From assembly GCA_000969725.1 (NCBI GenBank), contig JXSR01S061946.1: DNA of 51,835 nucleotides; one strand, given 5' to 3'. Below the pieces are notes generated by a model. It saw only the letters and a list, made by a program, of their open reading frames with translations, was not told the DNA's origin and made no database searches. The stretch comes from Ophiothrix spiculata. Taxonomy: Eukaryota > Echinodermata > Ophiuroidea > Amphilepidida > Ophiotrichidae. Both the position numbers and the translations under genes were made by a program. Numbering within the stretch: position 1 is the first letter of the stretch; the number at the start of each line of letters is the position of its first letter. Shown here piece by piece: positions 13,101-25,100 of the stretch.

Positions 13101-16100
13101 AGACTGTTCCAATCATCATTGTTGTATATTTTGTTGTTTTTCCACAGACAATGTCCTTCCAAGGAAGCTTACAGGACCTGAGGTTAGCACATCAAAGCAA
13201 TGCAAGGTGGGTTTGATTGGTTGGCCTCTTTGTTTGTTTGTTTGTGTGTTTTTTTCTTGGTCTATTTGAAACTGAAAGAACTTGCTTTTTGTAAAAAATA
13301 TTGGCTATATTACTGATTCTTGGTTATGTGAATGAAAAGGGTGTAAAGGTTGTGCCTGCTGCAAATTTTTAAAAGTATGAAAAGGTCCAGATTGCATACT
13401 TGAATTTTTTTGCATCGCACTTATCGTGCGATAACCAGGGAAGACACTCCGAAATGAGCTTGATCTTTTCTGAAATCCAAGTAGTTTTTATTTCCAAAAT
13501 ACGTAAGATACATAAAGGTCAGCCATGGCATGGAATAGAGATGGTAAAGATAGATTTGTACCTAGGGTTCGAGGCACATTTTACTTCGGGTTTGAGGAAT
13601 AATTGTTGAATTGCATGTTACACTAGCGTGACCTATATAACTTGCAATGTGACGCGTGTGTGCCCGGCATAAAAAGTCATCACCAATGCTTGTATTGCCT
13701 TGTTACATCAGATGCTAGAATTGAATGTTACATAGGACTTCGTAACCTTGCCTAATTCTTGGTCAAAGAATAGTTTTGTTTCTATGGACTGTTAATTATG
13801 GGCTGTGTCTGTGGATAAGATGGTTACATTTAGGAGCTCGTGTGGTCTAGTGGAACAGCGCAGGACTCGGAATCAGTAGGTCGCGAGTTCGAGCCCCGCT
13901 ACGGCCAACGGGTTATGTCCTTGGGCAAGACATTTAATCCTGATTGCTTCGTCGACCCAAGCGCATTGGGGAGCTGTTAGGGGAATATTACGATCTAAGT
14001 TCCGATAGGTCTGCGTCATAAGATTGCGATCTAGTTAAGGTGAAATGATAGTGATGATTTCCTAATAACAGCGTAATAATAATGTCAAGCGCTATGATAC
14101 TATGGTGAATAGCGCATATAAATACCGATTATTATGGCCAAGTGCATTTAGCAGCTGCTAAGAAACATCACTTTGACAATCTACAATCAAGGAAAAAAGT
14201 TGTTGGAACACTCGAGTCTTTTCAGGTCCATTCATCCGTTTAAACACTAGAAACTACAGTAAGAGATGGATAAAGTTGAAGGCAATAAAGCACTCTTCTC
14301 TTCCGACCATCCCCTTCCCCACCCCTGTTTCAATGTTGGATGTAAAGATGCTCCTTGTGTTCAGATCAACATTGAGTGGGGAATGGGGAAAGCGTGCGAA
14401 ATCAATGACATGCACAGATAATTGTGCCAAGACTTTTTTCCCTGATTGTAGCTCAGAGTCAACTATTTGAGATGATTTTCTAACATATTATAGAAATGCC
14501 AATAATCATCGTTATTACATGTCAGTAAAGTATGGTGGCAATATTGACTTTTTTCCAAACTTTTTGTTTGCAATGGGCACCTCTGCCCTATACAAAATAT
14601 CATAATTTTCAAACACAAATTGATGTAAAAATGTACAAAATAGCTATACTTATTTTACCTGAACTCGCTAGATATCTTATAAACCTGAAATGATTTTGTG
14701 TGTAATTAAGTGTTGCTCTCACATCGTTGCATGACCGACATCGCATACAATCAACCATAACTCATAATGCATAGTACATTGTTGTGTATAAAAACACCAA
14801 ATAATAGATAATTTGCTGACTATGATAGCGCACAGTGCAGTGTGTATTGATGTATATACATGCATATTCTTCATAGCTTTATTTCATATTGTTTCAATGA
14901 GAACAATATGTTGTAGATAAATCAAATTTACGCAAGCGACGTTGCGGGGGATACCATCACCCTTTAACCTAGTTATGATGTCAAAGACATTGCGTTGCTA
15001 GTTGTTACCACTAGCTAGAAACTGTTTTTTTTTCTAATTACTGATATGCTTGAGTTGTAGAAGTATATAAAATTGCGAAGAAACTTGATTTCCTATTCAG
15101 AAAGTTGTGTTTTGTCTTTATGTGATTGTTTTGTGCATTACTCTCTGGATTTGAATAACTATAAATCAACGGTTGGCCTAATATTTAGGTCACTCAAGGC
15201 AACACCTTTAAACTTGTAAGTGTTTCTAGTTTCAAAATTCCTGATCAAATTGATTATGTTTGTGTCTATGTTTTGTCTTTTAATGTTGATATTGCATCCC
15301 AGAATGGTGTAGAGATCAGTGTTCCTGCTAAGCCTGTATGGCGCGAAAATTAGCACAACGAGTCTCTGAAAATGTGTGAGAAAGATATTTTTCTAGCTTT
15401 ATTGAGCTAATTTTCAGCCACAGCTAATGATTTTGGGGGCAAGTACCTCTTCAACTTTGTCAAAATTGCTTGACTTGGCGCAAGTTCAAAAACCTTAGCG
15501 GGAACACTGGTAGAGATTAATGTGTTATATATATGAAAATATAGGCTGATTTTATGTATAAAGTAAGTTACCATTATTTTTTTTCCACAAAAATTGATTT
15601 AAAAAATGTTTTGTTTGTTGTGGGATCAGGGAATAAGGAGAGCGGGTCAACTTGGGTAACCATCCACTTCAAAAATTGTGGTTCTTGAAACCTGCAGTTA
15701 AGGCTACCAAAATCAACATGGTACTCTGCAAGTCTCACAACAGGTGCATCAAATTTGACTTTTCAGTCTCTGATAAGGTAGAATCTCTTGGAATGATAAT
15801 TTTGGTGTCCAAAATGTCAATAAAAATGGTTTAAAACATTAGGATAACTTTGTAAAATTGCACAAAATGGTGTAAAATTACACTTTTATTCTGAATTTAT
15901 AGCATCATATTTATGTATGATCTCGGATAGTATTCATTTGAACAAGTGTAGTGTAGGGTAGAAGCCATGTCACGCTGGTATTTGTTTGAAAAAATTATTG
16001 ATTTAATAAATCAGGAATGGAAATAAGTCAGGAAAAAATCTAGGATAGTCCCTTCAGTAAGTTGTTCTTGCCTTCAAAATAAAGTAGTTAAGTTCATGTC

Positions 16101-19100
16101 TTATATGGGCTGCGCCCACTGGGTGGCTTGGTATAAGTGGACATGAATTCGGAAGCGAGAAGTCCCGGAGTTGAGCCCTTGAGGAAACAACCAATTTTTG
16201 ACACCCTTATTTCTGAGGAGATAGGCCTAGAACGAAAGGGGTAGGTAAGGGTTAATAAAACTAACTGTCAAAAATATGATTTGTAGGGAGTGAAAGATAT
16301 CCGATTGGAATCATACCGTGAGTCATATTGTGATAACCCTGTCATCATTCTGGGATTCAATTTATGTATGTCTTGTTCTCATGTTTTTAACTAGTTCCAA
16401 AACTTTTTGAATGACCAGTTTTAACTCTACTCTTGCACATGTGGATTGAATGCAACTGGTGTCATATTGTTGCCTGACTGACATAACTGTGCGATCTGAT
16501 GAGATTATCCCCACTCTTTAATGCCCTCCTTTGTTTTTCTTGCCTTTTGCATGGAGTCATATCAATAGATTTGTATGTTTGCAAGATGATATTATGTCTT
16601 AAAGATTGTGCTGTTAGGTTTTATAGTATTTTGTATATAACAAAATAATAATGTAAATGTTAGGCTCCAGAGTCCCATCAGTTTACATCTTTCGATTGCT
16701 ATCGACCTTACTCTGTTATACATGCTTGTCATGATTTGCTGCGTCTTTCACAGCATTGGAAAGAGTCTAGTGGTGGGTCTGAATTACTGATACATGAATG
16801 TATTATGATGATGAAGCAAAACAACCATTGAAGTATTTCTTATGACCCATTGTGTGACACGAGGATCAAAAGTTAAATAATCAAAGCAAAAAGTTGTTAT
16901 TTTGGTTGACTTTTAGAAACAATATACATGTACTTCATGTCCCATCAAACTTTGACCCTTGCCGTAAATAAATCAAAACTAAGTCAAATCCTTATTTTAA
17001 CCATAATCCTAAAACTAACCCTTACCCTTGGGTTAAAATGTATTTGAGTCCTATTTTGGGGGGCAAAAATATCAGGGCAATGTGTAGCACCAGCCAATAT
17101 TATTATTATCTTTGTAAGTTATAATTATGCTCAGTGTCATACAAACAAAAACACACAAAACCCAAGCCATTTTGGTATGATTTATATGATATCAGTCATA
17201 CTTATGCTTGTCATTAAGTATATTTTAAATTTTGTTTTTAGAGTCAATCAAGACAAAGATACCGGACTGCTTCAAAACTCAACCATTGGCTGACCGGCCC
17301 GAACTGGTGGTTCCAAACGGTTGCCATTTTTCACAACAAAAGCAATCGGCCAGAACCCGTAGTTTTGGCAGTCAATCGTCAGTTGAGCTTTAAAGTGCTC
17401 CCTTAAGTCATTTTGTAAATTTTATCTACAGCATGCAGATTATTACATGTAAACATTTGTGACTTTTTCTTTATATGAACTTTTTTTTCTCTACCCTGCT
17501 AATAAATGTTGTTTATATTACCCAATTATTTATTTTACTCTTTAACCTAATAAGGAAATTGTAATGAATAAAATTAATCAATGATTTCCTCTTTTGACCT
17601 TGTTCAATGTGTTGATTGAAAGCAATCAAATAATTACTAAATATCTTGAGGTGCTGATGAACTTTATGTTGAATAAGGGTACTGAGGAATTTTGCAATTG
17701 TAACATCCGGTTGTTTTTTTAATCAATGATTCAAGTTTGAATTCATCTGTCCAATTACACTTTGCTCAAATCTATTTTATTTGATTATTTAGTTCTAGAG
17801 TTAAACAAGGATATCAGGCAGGTTTTGTTTATTCCAAATCAAGAATATGTAAAAAGTGATGGATTTTCAAAGTGAATTAATTTATTCAATTTTAATGGCT
17901 TCACCTTCATGTCGTTTCCAGTTGAGGTCAATGTGTTATAGCACGTCTTAAGATTTTCAGTCTTGACGCCCGGGTGATATTGGGAAGCTGTTTGAGACAA
18001 TGTTGCAATCTACTTTCCCATAATTTGAGTGTTGCGCATTAATATTATTCCACACCCATGGTCTTGCTGAAAAAGTATCTTGGGCAGTATAACAGAGTAG
18101 TAGAAGATACTAAAGTCTCTGCCAAAATTCCTCGGACAAAACAATCACACGACAACCAATTGCAAGGTACCGATAGCTTTCTTAAACAATTGACCCTGTA
18201 ATCTGGATGTTTATTTACATCGTGTGAAGAATTGTGACGCCGACTTTAAAAATGTTGTCAGCATGCATTGTTCATTCATTTCCACTTCGGGATGGTTGCA
18301 GCATTTTAATATCATTGGTTAAATATGATGTGGCAATAACAGAATGCATGTGCAGGCATTAAATATATTTTGTTGCATGTAGTGGTGTAATCAATGGTTG
18401 TCAAATAATGTTGAATAGTTTAAGCCTATTACGTGCATGTTACAAATTGTAGGGCAATCTTGATATAATCCGTGACGTGATTTTAGTCATTTTGATATAT
18501 ACAAGATGTGATTTGAGTTATTTGAATATACAAGATGTGATTTGAGTTATTTGAATATACAAGATGTGATTTGAGTTATTTGAATATACAAGATGTAATT
18601 TTAGACATTCAAATGTACAAAATTGGATTTTGGTCATTGAGATATACAAGATGTGACTGTTTGGTTATTCAAATATACAGGATGTGATATTGGTTATTCA
18701 AATATACAGGATTTGATTTTAGTCATTCAAATATACGGGGTTTGATTTTAGTCATTCAGATGTACAAGATGTTATTTTGGTCATTCAAAATTACTGGATT
18801 TGATTTAAGTCATTAAGATAAACAAAGATGTGACTTTGATCATTCAAATATATGGGATTTGTATTTTAGTCATTCAGATATGAAAGCTGTGATTTTGGTC
18901 ATTTCAATATACAAGATGTGATTTTGGTTATTCAAATATACACGATGAGATTTTGGTCATTTGGATATAAAAGATGTGATTTTGGTCATTCAAAAATAAA
19001 TATTAAAGCTGTGATTTTAGTCATTCAGATATAAAAGCTGTGATTTTAGTCATTTAAATATACAAGGTGTGATTTTGGTTATTCTAATATACACGATTGG

Positions 19101-22100
19101 ATTTTAGTCATTTGGATAAAATATGTGATTTTGGTCATTCAAAAAGGTGTGATTTTGGTCATCCAAAAAGGTGTGATTGGTCATTCAGATATAAAAGCTG
19201 TGATTTTTGGTCATTCAAATATACAAGATAGGATTTTGGTCATTTGGATATAAATGAGGTGATTTTATTCAAAAATTAAATATTAAATTTTGGTCATTCA
19301 GATATACAAGATCATCATTTATGTTGTAAGTTGATATTTGTTGACAAAGTTGTGCAAAGTGAGATCAGAAATTCAACTTAAATTGTGCTGAATACAATAA
19401 AAAGGAAAATGTAAATATATGCAAAGTTTTGATGGTATTCCGTATTGAATTTGAATTGATTTTTAGGCTATTAAGAACATCTTGAATTCCAAAAGAGTCC
19501 AAGTATATATTGTTTATGTAACTATACTAAAACTTCTTTGAAGAAGCATGAGATGGCCCGTTGTACCACAACCTTTGACAATCATTGCCCCATGAGGTCT
19601 GAATAGTGCCAGTTTCACCTTGCCTTTTTGGCATGATCTGCCATCTAAATGTTGCTTTTTGTTGATACCGTAAATAGCACATAGTATCATTATTCATTAA
19701 TCGTTTTGCATGATCAAAGTCCTGCACTGCGTTGTTATATACGAGTCATTTGGCACCCTAGCTACTTGCGTATGTCCTTATAAACAAAAATAGCACAATA
19801 AGATCATCAGTTCACTGCGATGAGTCTGACATTGATAATATAAACCTAAAAGATGTTGATTTCCAATTTGCCCTTCCAATACTTGACTCACTCCCTCTGA
19901 TCTGCTACCCTAGCTACGACACGGGACGATTTCATTGGCACAGAGTGGCGGTTAAGCTAGGCGTAAAGTAAGTAACTCCATTACGCTCAAAACTCTTAAT
20001 GTCATTTTTGATTTTTGTTATAATACCCACTCCTAACTGTATCATTTTATTCACTGCCTCGTTTTTTGATACATATGTCTGATTATTTTCGAGTGTGTGT
20101 TCACGTTCATACTAAATGCATTGGTTCATTTGAACTGGAGTGCTGGTATCAAGTTCATTACCATTTTCACCGGTCTTTGTTTGTAACATTTTTGGGAGTA
20201 TTTTATCATTTTGAACATTGATAACATTTTGTTGATTAATTATTTCTCTCATTTCCATCCCCATTTCTGCATGCTCGTAGATGTCATTGTTCTGATTAAA
20301 AAAAATAACAAATCATTGTATTGAAGACTTGTGTGTGTATACTGAAACATGAAAGAGTCATTTAAGATCAAGTTAATTGTATACGACTCAAACAATATTT
20401 TGATTCAAAGCATGTATTGATGTGTTTTTTAAAGATTGTTTTAAAAAATTGGTATAAAATGATGGAGACAACCGGGAATCACTCCTATTTAAATTAACTG
20501 GATTCCTAGAAAGTTGGTCTTTCAAAGATACCAGAAGTTGATAAGAGTTTTATTGAAAATATGTTACTTGTGACCTGTCAAGCATGAGCCTATTTAGGCA
20601 TCGGTTATAACCATTTTATAAGTAGATTAGAAGAAGTGAAATATTTCTGATTTAATTAGCAAAATAAGTTTTGATTGGTAGATGGCAGTAACAGATGTAT
20701 GAAGCACCAATCACTGCAGTTGTCACAACTTGTCACAGGTTTATATCCATGATTATCTTCTGCAAGTTACATTTTCCAGAAATGTTTTATCTCCAAAATT
20801 CATGTGTGATCGTCAGTCATCATATGCACAATACCAATAATGTTACAATATAGGAGAAGTCTATTACCCGTTTCTAGTGATGAACTTCAAAAATTGAGAC
20901 AAATATGTTCACTTTTGTTCTTTAAAATTACCAAAGCATGTACTTGTAAGTAATATGTTGTGTGTATGAATTTAAATTGACAATTGAGTGCAAGAAATTT
21001 GTATCTGCAATTGCTGCCATTTGTCATAAATTTGGATTGCACACTGTATAATCTCCTTTCTTGGGTCAGTGGTTCAAGAACCTCTGACATAAGACATTGG
21101 AATGCTTCATAAATATTCGTAGAATGAAATGAGAGGAAGGAACAAGCAACTGCATCCTATTGTCATTACAACACAAATCATTTTCCTAATTTAACAAATT
21201 TTTACCTTGCGGAGTCAACAACACAAACAAGTAACATGTTTAATATGTCAGTGTTACGAAAGATATTGGTGAAAGTATTATCTATATCTGTAGGTTGGGG
21301 TTGGAGGATTGGCTTGATGGGGATACCACCTGAAAAGGAATATAATGATATTTGACTGTATTTGTTACTAACGCAGCCTTAAGAGCCCATTCAAACATTG
21401 GTCTGCCGACACACAGTCTTTCACACATGCTTCTCCTGATACAGTGTATGTGTAAAGACTGCATGAGCAAATGTTGTGCAGTGGATATTGGGAATCTGAA
21501 TGCACCATAAGTATTCACCATAGAGTAAAGAAAGTACAGATAGGAAACAGGACTATTTGCACCCTAAAAATTCGGCTAAGTTAGGGGATTGCGCCAAGAG
21601 GGCGCCTTGCCTGGACAGACGCTGCGCGAGTGCGTAGTGACCCAACTCTGCGTCCTGTCGCGCGCTTCTATTACTTGACTCCAATGCAATACGCATCTTA
21701 TATTTTTTTGCCAAATTATGCGTAAGCAAGGAATAGTGCTTGACTGGCTCAATAGCTGCATTCTCAATGCTGACAGTCTCCTGAAGATTCATTTTAAAAG
21801 CACTGATCAAGATGTATTATAGTGTTTAATACAAATTTATAAAAAAAAAACGGCAGCTATTGTACTTCGGACTTTCTTGCACTTACATGACGATTTGCAT
21901 GTAGGTATGTCTTTGTTTCATTATACTCCAACTGTATCCACATATTTATAAGCAGATACATCATTTTTTTACAACGTATTTAAAAAAATGTGTGTTACAT
22001 ACATGTATTCGAAACTTTCAGAATGACAAATCCTTTTCCAATTCACATCATAATACTGTAAACGCCAATATTTTCGCGCTCAGTAATTTTCGCGCCCAGC

Positions 22101-25100
22101 CAATTTTGGACCATTTCGCGCGTTTTTATTTTCGCGCATGTGAACATTGTCCGAGTATATAATTCCATTTGCAACAAGTCCACATTAATTTTCGCGGTAC
22201 ATTTATTTTTGCGCTAATCTCATTTTGCGCGAAAAGCGCGAAAATAAATGTAGCGCGAAAAATACCACTTATACAGTAGTAGTGTAGACCATAGACTTTA
22301 GGTTCAATTACCAAACAAGTTTCATCATTTAGGTATATACAACGGTAGGGTGTTAAGGTCCTCAAGCATCATGTTTTTATTATCAGAATGTCCCTGGATC
22401 TTTTCTAGAATTTGCAGGGTTCAAGAATTTTTTGTGAAATTAAAGATATTTACATCTTTGGGGATCTTAATGATGTTTTAACAATTTCTATAGTTTATTT
22501 GTTTTTGAAATCTAATGTTTTATTGTTTCAATTTCAAAATGGAAGTGATAATTCAAATAAGGAGAAGTGTTATATGAAATTTTTTCATATTTTACCTGTT
22601 TCCATCGTTGTTAGTATAACAGCATCTGAGTAGACTCGATTTATGTATATCTCTATTCTCTCAAGGCATATCTAGTCATGAAATCTTTAGAACCAAGGTT
22701 TTTTTTTGGGGGGGGGGGGCATAATCATGATATTTTTCATTCAGCTGTTTTAACCATTTCTCTTGATTAATCATTTCATATCACACTCTATAGTACCTTG
22801 GGTGTTGTTTACCAATCTATTGAAAATCCTTTCATGAGAATTGCTTGAAAACTTTTCATACAAATCTTTTTAAATATATTTTCATATACGAGTGTAATTT
22901 GTTTAAAATCTTTTACTCTTGGATTTAAAATATTTTCATGAGGATAGAAATTAAATTGAAATCTTTTCATGAGAATTAAATTGAGTTTGAATTGTCAGGC
23001 TTATGAATTGAGGCAGTTGTTATGTATAATGCACGCCCCTTTTGTCTTCAGGTTCATTCTTGACATGTATTCTTATGCCAGAGTTTTGAATATACACATT
23101 GTTGAACTAGTTGGTATAGCATATGGCTCACATGTCTGGTTATCCCATAGTAGTTTGCTGACTAGGATTGAAAACTGTGATCAAGGCCACATAATGAGAG
23201 GGGATATATTAATGTTAAGACTCAAGACATGTTTAAGTTTTAAACATGTGTTTTGAAGATATAATGTTAGTAGATTTGACTTGACCAAAGCTAATTGTTA
23301 TTCATTTCAGCAGAACCATCGAGGAGACGGAAGAGGCTTCCGAGGACAATGTTGAATCACCAAAATCAATGTAAGTATAGGAATGTCAGCCTTGAGGAAA
23401 TATTTTGCTTGAATTGTCGACCAGAAGAGACACAGGAAAAAGTCAACAATTATTATAATAAAATGGTTATGACAGCAGTCAAATATTATAGAAAGAGTTA
23501 GACTAGACTCTCTTTAAGTGGAAACTTGCAGATAGTGCTGTATTCAGCTGATAGGTTTCAATGTACAATAACTAAAGTTGGGTGTCCTAGCAACAGAACA
23601 GAATAGAATCAGTGCAGTTAGTTCATGGTAACGATGCAGAACAATACTTAACATTTTTGAATATTCTTCCAATGTAATAATAGGGAATTCAAAGATCTGA
23701 AGCCTATGGTTAAAGGGCGGGGAATACGTAAGAAAGAAAAAAGAAGGAAAAGGAAAAACAGTCTCAATCTATTCAAGCAGTTTGTTGAGTTGGGACTTTG
23801 GACGGGGTGGTTTCTGAGTAAAGGGGTTGAAATATGGATAACCAGGGAGATAAAAAGGAAGTAAGTAATTGGCTATATAATTAATGTATTAATTTTTAAT
23901 CTTGGAAGAAATCCCAAGCGATACCTTCAGACGGTCCCCTACTTTTTCTATAGACCATTTTTGTAAATGGCACCTCCAACCGATAATACGTGCTTATGTA
24001 TTTCATAGCGTGAGACCTTCAATGTTGATTTGGCAAAAGTTCAACCTCATATTCACAATTTTGATGAAAACAAGGCTTGATGTTTGCGCATATAGTATGT
24101 GTATGCTTTGATCATCACTATACTTTGATCAACACTAAATAGGCGGAAATTATGAGGCTTTTATTCATCCGCAAGTAAACATAAATCCCAGTTACTCGTG
24201 CGCCGTAGATAATGATGCGCGAGTCACATCTGCAACGCACGCTGCATCTCTTGCATTTGTGCTGTGTCCAGCTAGGCATTCGCTTATCTGTATCAATTCA
24301 CGATGTGAAGAGGCTCGCCTATTTGGTGTTGATCAAAGTATATAAGAGGGCCTTTTCACATTAAGAATTGATACTGAAAGAGCCTGTGTGTAGCTGGATA
24401 CAGCACAACTGCATTCAAATGCAGCACATGTTGTATGTTGACTTGCGCATTGTTATCAGTCGTCCTGTGAGTGCAAGAAAGTCTTATCTGCAATAGCTGC
24501 CATTTGTCATTAATTTGGATTGCACATTCTATAATCTCCAGTCTTGGGTCAGTGGCTCTTAAAATGGTTCTTCAGGTAACACCGTCACCTGAAGAACCAT
24601 TTCAAGAGCCACTGACATTTGGCAGAGAAATTATGAGGGATTTGTGAAATTCTAGTGACTTGGTGTTAAAAAATATAACACAAGGCAGCCATTGCAGATA
24701 CGACTTTCTTGTACTCACATGACGATCTATGGTGTGCTTGTCAATGAGATTTACTTTGCGCACAAATGAAGATTAGCCTCACAAATTCTGTTTATGCCCA
24801 TGATATACTTATAAGATGCAGGTAGTTTCTGCTTTTTAGTGGTGATTAAAGTATACCACATACAGGACTATAAAGCTGCTTTCAGAGTGTCTGTTGTAGT
24901 CCTTCGTGGTCCTAAAAAATTAAAGTGCGCAAACTCAGCCTTGTCACATCAGAAACATTGGAAGCAAGCACATCAAGCCGATATATCGATTACCCTGTCG
25001 TGATGGTCGCAACAACACAATATTTTGAGTCAGAACTTTACTTGCGACAGACCATCGCGGCAATATGCAAATGTGTCGTGCTACATTTAGACAACTCAAA

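Larger units (their letters stand above)
5730..13147. other. Intron 3 (7.4 kb), repeat-rich
   Basis: No exon that fits the RhoGEF frame was seen. It contains the elements listed separately at 5969, 6144, 6484, 7675, 9481, 9916, 10441, 10626, 11566 and the assembly gap. The rest (about 7920-9480 and 10060-10440) is AT-rich with no supported feature. Confidence 0.5.
13207..23310. other. Intron 4 (10.1 kb)
   Basis: The largest intron. Listed elements lie at 13833, 15317, 16106, 18110, 18477, 20986, 21851 and 22065. The stretches 14140-15310, 16270-18100, 19320-19910, 19980-20980 and 22280-23300 are AT-rich with no supported feature, apart from a weakly palindromic block near 17265-17400. Confidence 0.45.

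Noticed and set aside
18477..19315. CRISPR-like array
   Set aside because: The period is about 29 bp, but there are no unique spacers; units are contiguous and diverged, as in a minisatellite.
23759..23857. A 99-nt open stretch ending at a gtaagt that would fit between exons 5 and 6 in phase
   Set aside because: The sequence before it is purine-rich with no pyrimidine tract, and the Trp-rich peptide does not resemble the family linker.
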